NCBI GenBank assembly: GCA_036244855.1
Contig: BQKZ01000128.1
Location: 208,792-230,901, forward strand
Source: Temnopleurus reevesii
Taxonomy: Eukaryota; Echinodermata; Echinoidea; Temnopleuroida; Temnopleuridae
DNA length: 22,110 nucleotides
Direction: 5' to 3'
Shown piece by piece: positions 1 to 9,616 of the stretch. A program made the position numbers and the translations under genes. The notes under the pieces were generated by a model. The model ran no database searches. It saw only the letters and a list, made by a program, of their open reading frames with translations, and was not told the origin of the DNA. The number at the start of each line of letters is the position of its first letter. The first letter of the stretch is position 1.

Positions 1-1720
1 GTGGTGTAGATAGGAAATATACACAATCATTTTTTTTAGTAGAGTGTTGACCTTTCACATGGCATTGGGAATATTTTGTCCACAATTTTTTTTCCAAAGT
101 GAACCACAAATACTATGTATGTTGTAGAATATAAAGATTGTGATAGATTTCTAATATTGTTACTGTTAACCTCTACATCCATCAAGAGAAAAATAGCAGA
201 AATTTATCCTTGCAGAATATCTCCACTATGAAGTATTCTTTTTTTAATCTTGTTCAAATCAATTTGACAAGGCATTTTCTTCTTGATGTACTATTATTTT
301 CATACTGAGCTACATGTAGATGTGCTGCAAAACTATTGAGAAAACAATAAAGAGTTTGTGTAATTTGTTTCATCGGTGCTCATTCGGTATTGATCAAAGC
401 AGATTCATTTCACTGCAAACATTATTGTAGCACTGATCTTGCATTCAGCAGGAAATAACGCCTACGTGGTAACGAATGATTTCTCCTTTTGTGTGCGGAC
501 TTGGGGTTATCGCACTTTTAATGCAGTTCCTTTCCCTCATTTTTAACACCAGTATCATGAGGAGAATGGTCGTCAACTCGTCTCATTCCAAATTATATTC
601 TGAAATAAAAGTCTGAGCGCTCTTCATAATGCCATTCATTAATCAAACTCCTGGGAATGCTTGGGTCGTAACAACAGAAGAATTGCTCTTAAAGCGATAG
701 ACCAGTTTTGGGAGGAGGGCGCTTCAGATATTTAACTAGTTTGCGAGCTGCAGTAAAATTATTACCATAATGAAGTTTTTCAATTGTAAATTAGAGAATG
801 TTCATAGTTTGTTTTTCGCAAAATTATCGCAAAATAAAAAATCGGTCGTTCTCCTTTACACAACATGCTTCATGTACAAAATGAACGCGAAGTCACACAA
901 CGCAGACAATACCACCGATCGCACCGCCCATTTCAGGCCGACGCTCCCCCGTGTAAAAGCACTTAGGACACCGTAGGAATAATGGCTGATTGACGTGTTC
1001 AACGTAAAATACACAGATAAATTTAGGCATGTAAAGCAACTTATGAATACATCAGCTCGTTTAACATCACTTTCTGCATCCAGGTCATTACGAATGTATA
1101 CTTTTTAGAAAAGGCTGTTGGAATGACAGAAAGTGGCCATGGCATTTTCTTGCAGGAAAGCTTCAATCTTAGAATTCATGTAGACGTGCATTGAATATTG
1201 TTGTAAATAAACTCGTGGGATCATTGTTATTAAGATAGAGAAGTTGAATGAAAACCAAAATAGTGATAGATATTTTAGGTCAAATTCAAATGCAGTGGGA
1301 CCAAATGTTCATGTCTCCAGCTTAAGAAAGTGGGATTATTGTCTTACGTTTAATGCATCATGGAAATGAAAATTCAATTTCTGAGATCAAATATCAAAAA
1401 TATATTTTTGGTATACTAACCAAAATTTGGATTTACCCCCCCCCCAACAACATTAAGATATTGAAAAGAATATATAGGAAAAAAAAAACCCTAAAAAATA
1501 TTTTCACTGAAAAATATTCATAAGTTTTATCATGCTGAGTAAAATAAGTTACAGATTTTCAGTAACTACACGTACAGTAGTCCTCAACATTGGCAGTCAT
1601 TTAAGTTTAACAGGGCTAATAAGCCAGTCACACTTATTCGCTATTTAGCTAGTGAAAACCCAAGGAATATTGTTTGATATCGCTCTCAGTCTGTTTTCCC
1701 ATCAATTTTTATCGGCCTAG
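1..1720. other. Non-coding AT-rich stretch, no gene recognised
   Basis: No exon with a convincing splice-site pair and domain signature was found. A short open frame at 770-976 encodes 68 residues with no recognisable motif, although its second half (about 880-975) is richer in CpG than its surroundings. An AATAAA sits near 347, but nothing upstream supports a transcript end. A C10 homopolymer lies at 1436-1445, followed by an A-rich run near 1480. An upstream exon carrying the first half of the Ig domain could lie here, but I could not see it. Confidence 0.5.
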
Positions 1721-1887
1721 GGTCCAGTTGCATAAAACTTTTTGCCATAGTAAACTGAGGCAAACTTTTATATGCCACTGTTTTCCCTGTATAAAAGTCT
1801 ATGGCAAAATTGCTCTTTGACACTCTTTGCCAGAATTCTATTTTTTTTGGCCAGAATTTTCTATGGCAAAAGTTTTAAGCAATGGGC
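1721..1887. mobile_element. MITE-like element with about 30-bp inverted termini (family shared with 4645-4783)
   Basis: The left end reads GTCCAGTTGCATAAAACTTT and then TTGCCATAG. The right end (about 1860-1887) is its imperfect reverse complement, CTATGGCAAAAGTTTTAAGC then AATGGGC. There is no coding capacity. The interior carries CCCTGTATAAAA and repeated TTTGCCA/TGGCAAA motifs, which recur in the element at 4645-4783. I infer a non-autonomous DNA transposon family; the superfamily is not identified. Confidence 0.6.
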
Positions 1888-2404
1888 ATCTGATGTCTGA
1901 TATAGCTGAAAAAAGGTCATGTGTGTACCTGGCTGTTCATCCTTTAGAGTGTAAATAGGCTATGACTGAAGTTAGTGACCGATTTTTAGAAAGAGGACAG
2001 TTGACCTTGGAGGAAGGAATAGAATAATTGACCGCGGTGTCAAGGAAATTGGGAATACATGACGTTGTGGTTAATAATTGTTTGCGGATCAGGGGTGGAT
2101 ATTGGCTTAAAAGTCATCCAAGGCTTTGAAGTTTACCAACACAAACTTGTCGATCTTGATGGTAGATGCATGACAGGAGAAATTAATGAAATAGATAATA
2201 CAGTACTTTCCTAGTGAGTCTTTGAATCAAGAGTTGTGTTATATGGGGCAGCAAATAAAAAGTTGATAGATAATTGTTGTCCATTACTTTCATTTAATAT
2301 ATGTAAAAGGGGAAAAATTAGGGCAAAGTTAAAACAAATCGATAAAATTTACGATGAATGACGAAATATGTGGATGAATCAATAAGTAATAAAATGAACT
2401 GAAG
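1888..2404. other. Non-coding stretch, nothing recognised
   Basis: AT-rich sequence without open frames of note, splice-bounded domains or clear repeats. Confidence 0.5.
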
Positions 2405-2543
2405 CGGTCATTCACAATTTTATCAATATTTACCACCCCCCAAAAATGTTGATTTTATGGATCAGCATCTTTATAAATTGAAAAGCGTATGTCGGGTGTT
2501 ACATGTATATGCTCTTGAAAATATTAATAATTGTGAACGGCCC
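2405..2543. mobile_element. Short fold-back (MITE-like) element, about 140 bp
   Basis: The left arm at about 2405-2431 (CGGTCATTCACAATTTTATC...) and the right arm at about 2517-2543 (...AATTGTGAACGGCCC) are imperfect inverted repeats sharing TTCACAATT and AATATTT. The interior includes a C-rich patch (ACCACCCCCC) and has no coding capacity. I infer a small non-autonomous DNA transposon; no target-site duplication was resolved. Confidence 0.5.
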
Positions 2544-3469
2544 CTAACCAAAACCCCCTCAAAATCAGGGTACATATACAGTGTTTTAAAGAATAAAATT
2601 TGGTGGATTCTTGTATTTTATTTCTTTTAAAGAAGGATTTCAGTTTGAATGCACTCTAGTGTTTGCATGTTTGTTTTCTTCATATGTTTGATTGATTGAT
2701 ACAATATAAACAAACATATATAAACGTCAGTACATAGATCATAAACATTGTAAATCGTAATAAATGTAGAAAAAATGAACAAAACACAATGATTAACATT
2801 ATATCGAATGGAATAATGGAACGCAGGAGACCGACATTAATACACTAGTGCTAATATATAGAAATTTTATATAGCTTCATCTTCAGTATGAATAAAGACT
2901 AATATTTTGTTAGAGGAAACGTAGCCGGATCTGAATTGAAACAATAAATAAATCAATTAGGAAAGGGAAGGATATATTTTAGTCATTGCGGTTTCTGGTG
3001 CAGACATTAAATACGTCTTGTTCTGTTTTTAGGCATTGGTGATTTACCCTGACAAGTGAAAGTTAACCTGTCCTCATGTTGTAGAAATATGATATCATGT
3101 GGACTGTATTGAACTATTTGGAATGGGTTTCTACTGCAAATTAGATTAACTCCATTGCCTCCATCTCTCACAAACTAGTCTACAAAAACAGCCATATTTT
3201 GATGACAGAACACATCAATTCCAGTTAACTTAGAATAAAATAGCAACTGCACCAATTGAAATTTCCTGATGTTATTGAATAATTTGGAAGTATGAATGAC
3301 CTGTCAAAATTAAGCTCTTACAGGGCCTTATGGCATAAATGTACCCCAGTATTAGATATAGGTCTGTTTTATAGACGACTTCAGAGATTGGAAGAATCAA
3401 ATACGGCTCTGTGCTTTGCAGCTTTTTGTGTTATTTATGACTTGCTATACAAGATGAGATCTACGGTAG
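2544..3469. other. Non-coding AT-rich stretch, nothing recognised
   Basis: An open frame of 149 codons starts at 3292, but its C-terminal two thirds come from the pyrimidine tract that follows. Its first 60 residues match no domain I recognise, so I do not call a gene here. Confidence 0.5.
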
Positions 3470-3960
3470 ATGTGGAACTCCCATCTCCTTCTGTTTGTCC
3501 CCTGGCCCATCTCCAACTTTCTCTCCTTTTCTCTGTTTGTCTATCTATCTTTCACCCTCATTTCTCTTGTTATCTTGCTTCTGTCTCTCCCATCACATCT
3601 CTGGGTCTTTACATCGTCCTTCCTCTACTTCTTGTCTTGTTTTGCCCTCCCTCTGTCCCGTCCAACCTCTCCCATCCATTTCTTACAATTGCTCCCCCTC
3701 CCTCATGTTACCCTCCTAGTGTTACATATCAGTCCCTCTGATCCTTCCTGTTCCATCCCCTCCTTTCCAGCTCTTACAACTATCCGCCCTCATGCTACCC
3801 TCCCCATCATATATCTAATTCCCTCTGTTTTTGGCCTTGTTCTTCAAACATTCATTGCCCATTGACCAATTGAATATTCATTCCTGCATATTTTCTCCTC
3901 AATTATATTTTTCATTTCTCATTATCTCTATTGTTCTCTCTTTCTTCATGCATTAAATAT
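3470..3960. repeat. Long pyrimidine-rich (C/T) tract
   Basis: About 480 bases are strongly biased to C and T on the + strand, with recurring CTCCC, TCTCTCC and CCCTCC motifs but no fixed period. The bias keeps stop codons rare, so three overlapping + strand open frames arise (for example 3292-3741 and 3470-3865). Their predicted products are Ser/Pro/Leu-rich low-complexity chains and are almost certainly artefacts. A mirror-like homopyrimidine strand of this length could adopt non-B DNA; that is inference. Confidence 0.8.
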
Positions 3961-4235
3961 GCAACCATATTATATATATTCTAACATCCATTCAAACCTT
4001 TCTGTAGTGGCCAACCACAATAGACAGTGGCCACTCTACACAGATGATACACATCTATAGCCTAGTTTAATGTGATTTTGTCTGCAAGGAAGCTATTAAG
4101 ATGGCTACTAGTGATAAATGATCACTATAGATAGGTAGCAGCTAAGACAGGTTTAACATCACATTTTCAAAACCATTATCAACATGTAATTTGTTGAAGC
4201 ATATGTTCCTTCTCATCTTTCTTATCACCCATCAG

Positions 4236-4455
4236 ATGGAGACGCCCCACGACCTGGTCAATTCCTCTTACCTCCAAAATGGCCGCTACAGCCTGGACAC
4301 CGCCACCTATAGTCTCCTCGTGGACAACGTCAGCCCGCAGACGGACAACGCAACCTATCGCTGCCTTGCACGTGGTACTGCCAACCCAGCAGCGCTCTCC
4401 ACCACCACTGCTGGACTTACAGTGGGTATTACACAGGCAACACTCACCACCAAAG
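4236..4455 (+). CDS. Exon: C-terminal half of an immunoglobulin domain of a cell-surface protein (partial gene)
   Basis: The exon starts after the acceptor CACCCATCAG and ends at the donor CAAAG|GTATGG. It is read in phase 0 and leaves a phase 1 intron, so it holds 73 codons plus one base. Near its middle the peptide has the classic end of an Ig fold, YSLLVDNVSPQTDNATYRC: the L-x-V-x-x-V strand E pattern, then D-N-A-x-Y-x-C with the strand F cysteine. Strand G follows (AGLTV). The partner cysteine and tryptophan would be in an upstream exon that I did not find. NSS and NAT sequons indicate an extracellular location. A Met at the first codon could be taken for a start, but it directly follows the acceptor and no signal peptide follows, so I treat it as internal. 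The phase 1 exit is usual for Ig/FN3 module borders and matches the next exon. Confidence 0.85.
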
Positions 4456-4495
4456 GTATGGATACTGCACTGCATGGAGTCATTCATGGTTTATT

Positions 4496-4593
4496 GAAGG
4501 GGAACCCATCCCAGACATCAGTGTGCTTCTGGTAAATAGAGAAGAGCAAAAAGAGTACTGTGAAAATTTTGAGCAAAATTGGATCATTTGTCC
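4496..4593 (+). repeat. Dispersed repeat, copy 1 (inverted partner at 5071-5168)
   Basis: This approximately 98-base segment begins with GAACCCATCCCAGACATCAG and ends near TTGGATCATTTGTCC. It matches the reverse complement of 5071-5168 with scattered mismatches. It lies 40 bases after the Ig exon donor, inside the intron. It has no coding capacity and its element class is unknown. Confidence 0.6.
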
Positions 4594-4644
4594 AAGAGTC
4601 AGTGAATTTTTTATATTGCTGTAATCCTTAGTACTGGGATCTAA

Positions 4645-4783
4645 GGCTCCAATGCATAAAGGTAGGTTTTGCCTAAACTCTGGCAAACGATTTGCCAGAG
4701 TTTTTCCCTGTATAAAAAGTATATTACTTCCTTTTTTTGCCAGAGTTTTTTAGTTTAGGGGCAGGTTTTTTATTGAACTGGCA
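4645..4783. mobile_element. MITE-like fold-back element, relative of 1721-1887
   Basis: The left end (GGCTCCAATGCATAAAGG, then TTTTGCCTAAACTCTGGCAA) is mirrored at the right end (TTGCCAGAG, TAGTTTAGGGGCAGG, ATTGAACTGGC). The interior contains CCCTGTATAAAA, also seen in the element at 1721-1887. It is non-coding. I infer a non-autonomous DNA transposon in the intron between the Ig and linker exons. Confidence 0.55.
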
Positions 4784-5070
4784 GCTTTCATATCATCACT
4801 AGCTATTTATTTTGTTTAAAGATGTTCTTCTTTTTAAACCAAAATTAGACAATATTAGGATTGTTTCTGCCATCATTTGTGAAAAATTAATGTTGGTTCT
4901 TAATTTGTTTATTCATTATTTGAAATTTCAGACTCATAAATAAAATAAGAGAAAATGCACAAAATGAATATGGAGGTGTCAACTATAAGATCATTGATAC
5001 TAGCAAAGTTTTCAATTCCAGGATCCCCACAAATAGGATCACTGAAACTTGAAAATTTACAGCTCCGGAA

Positions 5071-5168
5071 TGGATCATCTGACTTTGCTGAAACTTTCAC
5101 AGTGTGCAATTTTTGTTTTTTCTCCGTGCATGGGAAACACATTGATGTCTGGGATGAATTTCCCTTTA
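5071..5168 (-). repeat. Dispersed repeat, copy 2, inverted relative to 4496-4593
   Basis: The segment contains TGGATCATCTGACTTTGCTG at its left and GATGTCTGGGATGAATTTCC at its right. Read on the minus strand it matches 4496-4593. The two copies are about 480 bases apart in opposite orientation, so a transcript of the intron could pair them. Short open frames on both strands here are by-products. Confidence 0.6.
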
Positions 5169-5800
5169 ACCCCTTGCCTACCAGGTATCTCAGTGAACCA
5201 TCCATCATGTGGCAAACAAGTGAGGCCCTGGCATGGTGGGGGTTAACCAGAATCGTGTTGCATGAGCATTGTTAGAGGATACTTATCCCACTTTATCTGT
5301 CATCGGAAGTTTACACATTTCCTGTCCGGCCGATTAATGGTTTAAACTTATTGTCCCAATTTTATCATTACACCATACTAACATAAAAAGTATATTTGAA
5401 TAAACTTTTCTGCAAACTTATTGTTTTGCACCAATGTAGGCACCAACTATTCAGGAAATTATGCTCTTTGGATCTTTGCCGGATATAATTCCAATTTCAC
5501 CAAATTCTTGTAAAATTCTGCAATATGCATTAAGCTTTCATGGGACCCCTATGATAAATATGAAATATGATTGTTTAAAACATACGACAGGAAGCAGAAT
5601 TTATTATTTTACATTGAATCATATTTTCATTCTGTACGTGAAAGAGATAAAGAGGGATGTGTATCATTGCATGTATAAGGTGCATTTTGCTTGCATAAGA
5701 ATTGAATTGATGTCCATCAATCGAAATGGACGTTTCTTGTCACGTTTTTTTTTTCTTTTTTTTCTTTGTGGTTTTGATTTCTAAAGTTTTGTTAAGTAGG
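5169..5800. other. Intronic sequence, nothing recognised
   Basis: AT-rich intronic sequence. A 107-codon open frame at 5461-5784 ends in a T-rich run and shows no domain signature or splice context, so I do not call it. Confidence 0.5.
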
Positions 5801-6039
5801 CACTGTGAACAGATAAGACTAAGAATTTTGGACAAAATAAAAAACTTTATTCAAGCATTCACAATAGTTAGCTAGACACAAAAGAATTATCCTTCCCTCT
5901 TATTATATGGAGAAATGTCAAACAGGTATTGCACAATGAATAGAGAAGTGATATTTTTTATGTTCATAAAGCTATTGTGAAGGCTTGAATGAGGTTTTTT
6001 TACTTTGTCAAAAATTCTTTGTCCCTTCTGTTCACAATG
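5801..6039. mobile_element. Fold-back MITE with arms of about 67 bp
   Basis: The left arm 5801-5867 (CACTGTGAACAGATAAGACT ... TTCAAGCATTCACAATAG) and the right arm 5972-6039 (CTATTGTGAAGGCTTGAATG ... CTGTTCACAATG) are inverted repeats over nearly their full length, around a loop of about 100 bases. AGG occurs on both sides and could be a 3-bp target duplication. No protein is encoded. It lies in the intron between the Ig and linker exons. Confidence 0.75.
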
Positions 6040-7108
6040 AGGGAGAAAACATGTTGGCCATTAACTGAAATAATAAAGTACTAAATAAGATTAATTTCAA
6101 AATAATTATTTCTGCTTTTCATGCAGTTGTAAGATAAATCGGTGTGTACGTAATGCACCTATTTGCTCAAAAGTTTATGTCTACGAAAATGAACTATATT
6201 TTCATTATGTTTTCTGGCAAACGTAATGTAATTCCCTTTGCAATGACAACCTTTCTATCCTAATTTTAGGAGTAATTGATAGAAATAATGTTTCGAAGCA
6301 TATGAAGGAAGAAACAATACCCTAGATAATTGAATTATAAACATGCAGAGTTGAATGTTTAGTAATATATGTGAGTAATATGCGTCATTACATTGAACAT
6401 AAACTCTCAACAATAGCTATGTAGCAATGTGCAATTGCTACTCTATAATGAGTTATGACATAATGAATTCTCTTACAGGAACTGCCCAATTTCCTTAACA
6501 GCCAGTGGGAAAAGGAAAAGGGCTTCCAGATTTTCACCCCAACCATCGATAGACCGTCACTTGTCCTATTAATTTTTTGGCAACAGTGCCAAAACTATTG
6601 ATATTGTATTAGGCCCTGTATGGTAATTTGTTATCATGTTTGTCGTTGATAATTCTGTGCCGTGTTTTCTTAGAAAACCATGAATCACACAGTGATGAAA
6701 TAGATTCATTAGTTTTACTTATACACAAAAACAATATTTCAGAAGTATTTTTATTTATGTTGGGCAAAATTTGAAATCTTAGAACCCCTCACATTTTCTT
6801 GCATTTGAAAAAAAACAATTATTAGCATTTGAATATCCAGAAAGTATAACATAATTTTGAATCCTTTAGGCAATTAGTTATTTGGATTATTAAAGAAAAA
6901 TTGTTTATTGTGCATAAAATATATCCTTATATTATGTAAGAGAAATATTTTTATCAGAAAAAAATCTATTTGAGTAATAATTAAAAACAATGGAGGCAAA
7001 GTAAATGTAGCAATGTTTATGGTAACCTGTATTGTGGATTGTCATTTTCATGATAATCTACAGGACTTTCCCTCAATGTTAAGTGTTTTTTCTCCCCATT
7101 CAAAGCAG
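6040..7108. other. Intronic AT-rich sequence, nothing recognised
   Basis: No domain-bearing open frame or clear repeat was seen, apart from a small hairpin near 6421 (GTAGCAATGTGCAATTGCTAC). The last 20 bases (TTTTTTCTCCCCATTCAAAG CAG) form the acceptor of the next exon. Confidence 0.5.
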
Positions 7109-7252
7109 ATCCTCTTCTCCCGAGCAATGACACGTTCTCATCAGCCACGACTCTTATTTACAATGAAACCATGACAACCAAAGAGCCCCCATCACTGCTG
7201 CTTGTCGAGACGGAGCTGACAAACACCTCTGAGATTATTCTGTTTGTTGCAG
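7109..7252 (+). CDS. Exon: glycosylation-rich linker between the Ig and FN3 domains
   Basis: The exon is bounded by the acceptor TCTCCCCATTCAAAGCAG and the donor GCAG|GTAAAA. It is 144 bases long with phase 1 at both ends, so it could be skipped without a frameshift. Joined to the Ig exon it reads DPLLPSNDTFSSATTLIYNE and continues with a Thr-, Ser- and Glu-rich segment, ending LTNTSEIILFVA. I see no Ig or FN3 core residues (no Trp, no Cys), so it is most likely an extended linker. Sequons NDT, NET and NTS suggest heavy N-glycosylation, and the Ser/Thr content suggests O-glycosylation. The hydrophobic end (IILFVA) is too short for a membrane span. No relative was recognised; the exon call rests on splice sites, matching phase and an open frame. 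Confidence 0.78.
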
Positions 7253-7293
7253 GTAAAAATCCATGTTCAAAGTTCATGCTTATAATGTGAACG

Positions 7294-7480
7294 CAGAGAT
7301 GCCAACTGTTCCGGATTATGCATGGGGTCAATTTTAAAATATGAATAATGCAACAGCTGAACAAAAGTGAGAGCGAACAAGACGACAATAAACATACTCT
7401 CTCCCATTTACTTTTTATGACATTCTTGAAATCATATGAAAATGCACCTCATGTGTATTTTGGAACAGTTGGCATCTCTG
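7294..7480. mobile_element. MITE with exact 19-bp terminal inverted repeats
   Basis: Both termini read inward as CAGAGATGCCAACTGTTCC without mismatch. The 187-base element encodes no protein; a minus-strand open frame at 7158-7388 merely overlaps it. It begins 41 bases after the donor of the linker exon. The superfamily is not assigned. Confidence 0.75.
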
Positions 7481-7610
7481 TTAACATGTCGGAGCAGAGA
7501 AAGTGGACAAAAAATTAAACAACTCCCATTCAACCCTTGATGACTTATGAAGAAAGGAATAACCCTTGTACTGATATTATGTAAACAGATGACTTAGAGC
7601 TCAACACCTT

Positions 7611-7720
7611 GGCCCCTTAACATGTACATTTCCAATTAATCATATGACTGAAATCAATTGTTAGTCTATGGCAAAATAAAGCTTGCAAATGATAGCAAAT
7701 TTGATTTTGTTACAGGCCCC
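7611..7720. mobile_element. MITE-like element, relative of 11547-11670
   Basis: The left end GGCCCCTTAACATGTACAT and the right end TTTTGTTACAGGCCCC are inverted relative to each other and match the GGCC(T)GTAACA termini of the element at 11547-11670. Both interiors contain AGTCTATGGC followed by an A-rich stretch. It looks older and more decayed than its relative. Confidence 0.5.
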
Positions 7721-7857
7721 TGCTCTTCATTTCTACAAATAGCAAGAAAAGCGTTTTATGTGTTGTGAAGACGCCATTACTGCCATGTACCAAACTTTGT
7801 TTGAATTCATCGGTGGTGTCCTCAGTCTAGTCCTCTGTGTGATCTATCTGTCCCCTA

Positions 7858-8397
7858 TTCCAGTTGAGGACTCTATGTTTTGATAGCACCCACCTCTGCA
7901 CAGAGTCTGTGCAGAGTCTGGAACAATCAGAGGGGGTAATTTAAAGGGTTACTATTATGAGAATACAAGTTGATCTGTATTGATGTATTATACCATTATC
8001 AATAGTAATTCTTCTTGTTATTTACAGAACCAGCTCTGAAACATGATCTAGCAAGGTGAACAAACTGGACTCTTATGATGTCACTATAGGATTTCCATTT
8101 GAAATACATTTTTAGGGGCGTTCCCAACTAAGCCAGCATAAAATTAAAAAAAAAAGAAGTATTATGAAATATATGAGAAACATATTTGGGCTCTCTTTCA
8201 CTGAAAAGGGTATTGATAATGGTAGAATACATCAATACAAATCAACTTGTATTTTCATAATAACCCTTTAAGCACGATCAGAGGGGTATGTAAGGGCTCT
8301 GTGGTTGAGTGATGTACAGTATAGATGTGTTCAGTGTGAGAGAATATGCAGAGGTGGATGCTATCAGAACACAGAGTCCTCAACTGGACTATCTGTC
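7858..8397. mobile_element. Outer fold-back element enclosing a second inverted-repeat element
   Basis: The left arm at 7858-7899 (CCAGTTGAGGACTCTATG ... AGCACCCACCTCTGC) reappears inverted at 8348-8397 (GCAGAGGTGGATGCTATCAG ... GAGTCCTCAACTGG). The inner element at 7941-8271 sits between the arms. A 9-base unit, CAGAGTCTG, occurs twice just inside the left arm. No protein is encoded. I infer an older element with a younger one inserted, or a single composite fold-back. Confidence 0.65.
7941..8271. mobile_element. Inner MITE with arms of about 62 bp
   Basis: The left arm 7941-8003 (TTAAAGGGTTACTATTATGA ... CATTATCAATA) and the right arm 8211-8271 (TATTGATAATGG ... ATAACCCTTTAA) are close inverted repeats. 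Direct copies of about 12 bases, ATCAGAGGGG(G)TA, lie just outside at 7926-7938 and 8277-8288. An acceptor-like TTATTTACAG at 8018-8027 lies in the loop, but I do not call an exon there. Confidence 0.75.
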
Positions 8398-9245
8398 CCC
8401 AGGCTATGGGTAGACATGTAACTCGGAGCTCTCTACTAAAGTCGGACCTTTCTCCAGTGGTATATGGCAATAGTCTGCTGCCCACTTTTGTCAGCGATAA
8501 GCAAGGAATTTGTCTAAAGGAGCAAGTGTGTTCAGTTGAATGAAGGTTGTTTATTTGTCCTTTCTCTTTGTATGTCAGGGTTGTGTGCAAACCTGAGATT
8601 GTTGTTGTGAACATGTATAATCTTTAAAAGCTCATTTATTTTCAGGTTAATGGTGTTACAGTAATCTTCAAATGAGCAACATTTTTTTTTCATCCTCTGA
8701 TATGGCATAAATCTTTATATTGTCTTTGCAATGTACTTAAATTAGAAAAAATGTACAATATTAATCAATTCTATTAGCTGTGTTGATTTCAGATTGCAGC
8801 TTGATATTTGTTGTATATATTTGGTTGGAACCTTAAAAAAGGCCCCAAGAAAATTTTCAGGTGAAGTGTACAATTTTCACCAGGTTTAATTTCATGAAAA
8901 CTTCGGATTTTTACAAAAGTCTGTTGAGGTAAGTGGAATGTTGCATGATGCTACCTGCCTTTAGCTGCATATTAAATGAATGGTCACTTCTTATTTTCTT
9001 TAATCTATTTTTTCAATATGAACTGAAGAGAATTTTTTTTGTTGATAATGGTTTTGATTCATGAAAGAAGGAATCAATACCACATGGCAAAGCAACAGGG
9101 AAAAAAGAGCGCTGTATTATTTCTGCATCTTGCTTACCAACATTTTTTTTTACATTACTTTCATCAGTGCCATTAAGATTGCTCTAAATATGTAATGCCT
9201 TATTCCGAAACTGATCTTTTAACAGCAAAAAAAATATCAAACAAC
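8398..9245. other. Intronic sequence, nothing recognised
   Basis: No exon, RNA gene or clear repeat was recognised. Several T8-T9 runs occur, for example near 8683 and 9144. Confidence 0.5.
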
Positions 9246-9430
9246 AGAAATGTGATCAAGGATAAATTGCTGTATGCACAGATTAAAGAGTAAAGCTTTT
9301 CTTTTCAACTACCAGTTGTTGTGGCAGGAAGTTTGCACATTCCCCAAAGGTTCTCCCCTAGCCCGGCACACGGAGCCTTGTGAAAGGTCATGGCAATCCA
9401 CTAATCCACAATACCATATTTTAGGAATGA
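9246..9430 (+). repeat. Degenerate long-period repeat, copy 1
   Basis: This segment includes CACATTCCCCAAAGGTTCTC and GCCCGGCACACGGAGCC. Its diverged partner is at about 10025-10190 (CTGTCCCCAAAGGTTTCCCC, GCCTGGCACACGGCGCC), and a poorer copy lies near 9893-10010 (GCTGTCCCTAAAGATCCC). The copies are in direct orientation. The pogo-like element at 9617-9792 lies between copies 1 and 2. Confidence 0.6.
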
Positions 9431-9616
9431 TCACTTTGATTAGTAATATTTTATTGTTAAACAGTCCAAAGAGAGGAACTTGAATATCAAATTTAAACCT
9501 AAAGATCAACATGTGGTTTTTCTTTAAGATTGTGCAAGATAAGTGTAAAACTTTTAGTGCCAAGAACACTGATAAGGTGGACATGTGCTCTATACAAGTA
9601 GCCACCATTATTAGTA

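Noticed and set aside
347..352. AATAAA as the polyadenylation signal of an upstream gene
   Set aside because: Common by chance in AT-rich DNA; no coding sequence before it in the window.
770..976. 68-codon open frame in a locally CpG-richer patch
   Set aside because: No signal peptide, domain or splice context; the length is within chance expectation.
3292..3865. Open frames of 149 and 131 codons on the + strand
   Set aside because: They arise from the C/T-rich tract, encode low-complexity Ser/Pro/Leu chains and overlap in different frames.
4191..4535. Treating the 114-codon open frame as an intact small gene starting at 4191 or at the Met at 4236
   Set aside because: The acceptor at 4235, the in-frame donor at 4455 and a half Ig domain show an internal exon; the flanking residues are intronic translation.
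8028..8055. Possible 28-base micro-exon (TTATTTACAG before, GTGAAC after) reading EPALKHDLAR
   Set aside because: It lies in the loop of an inverted-repeat element, and its 1/2 phases would put the exon at 14737 out of frame.
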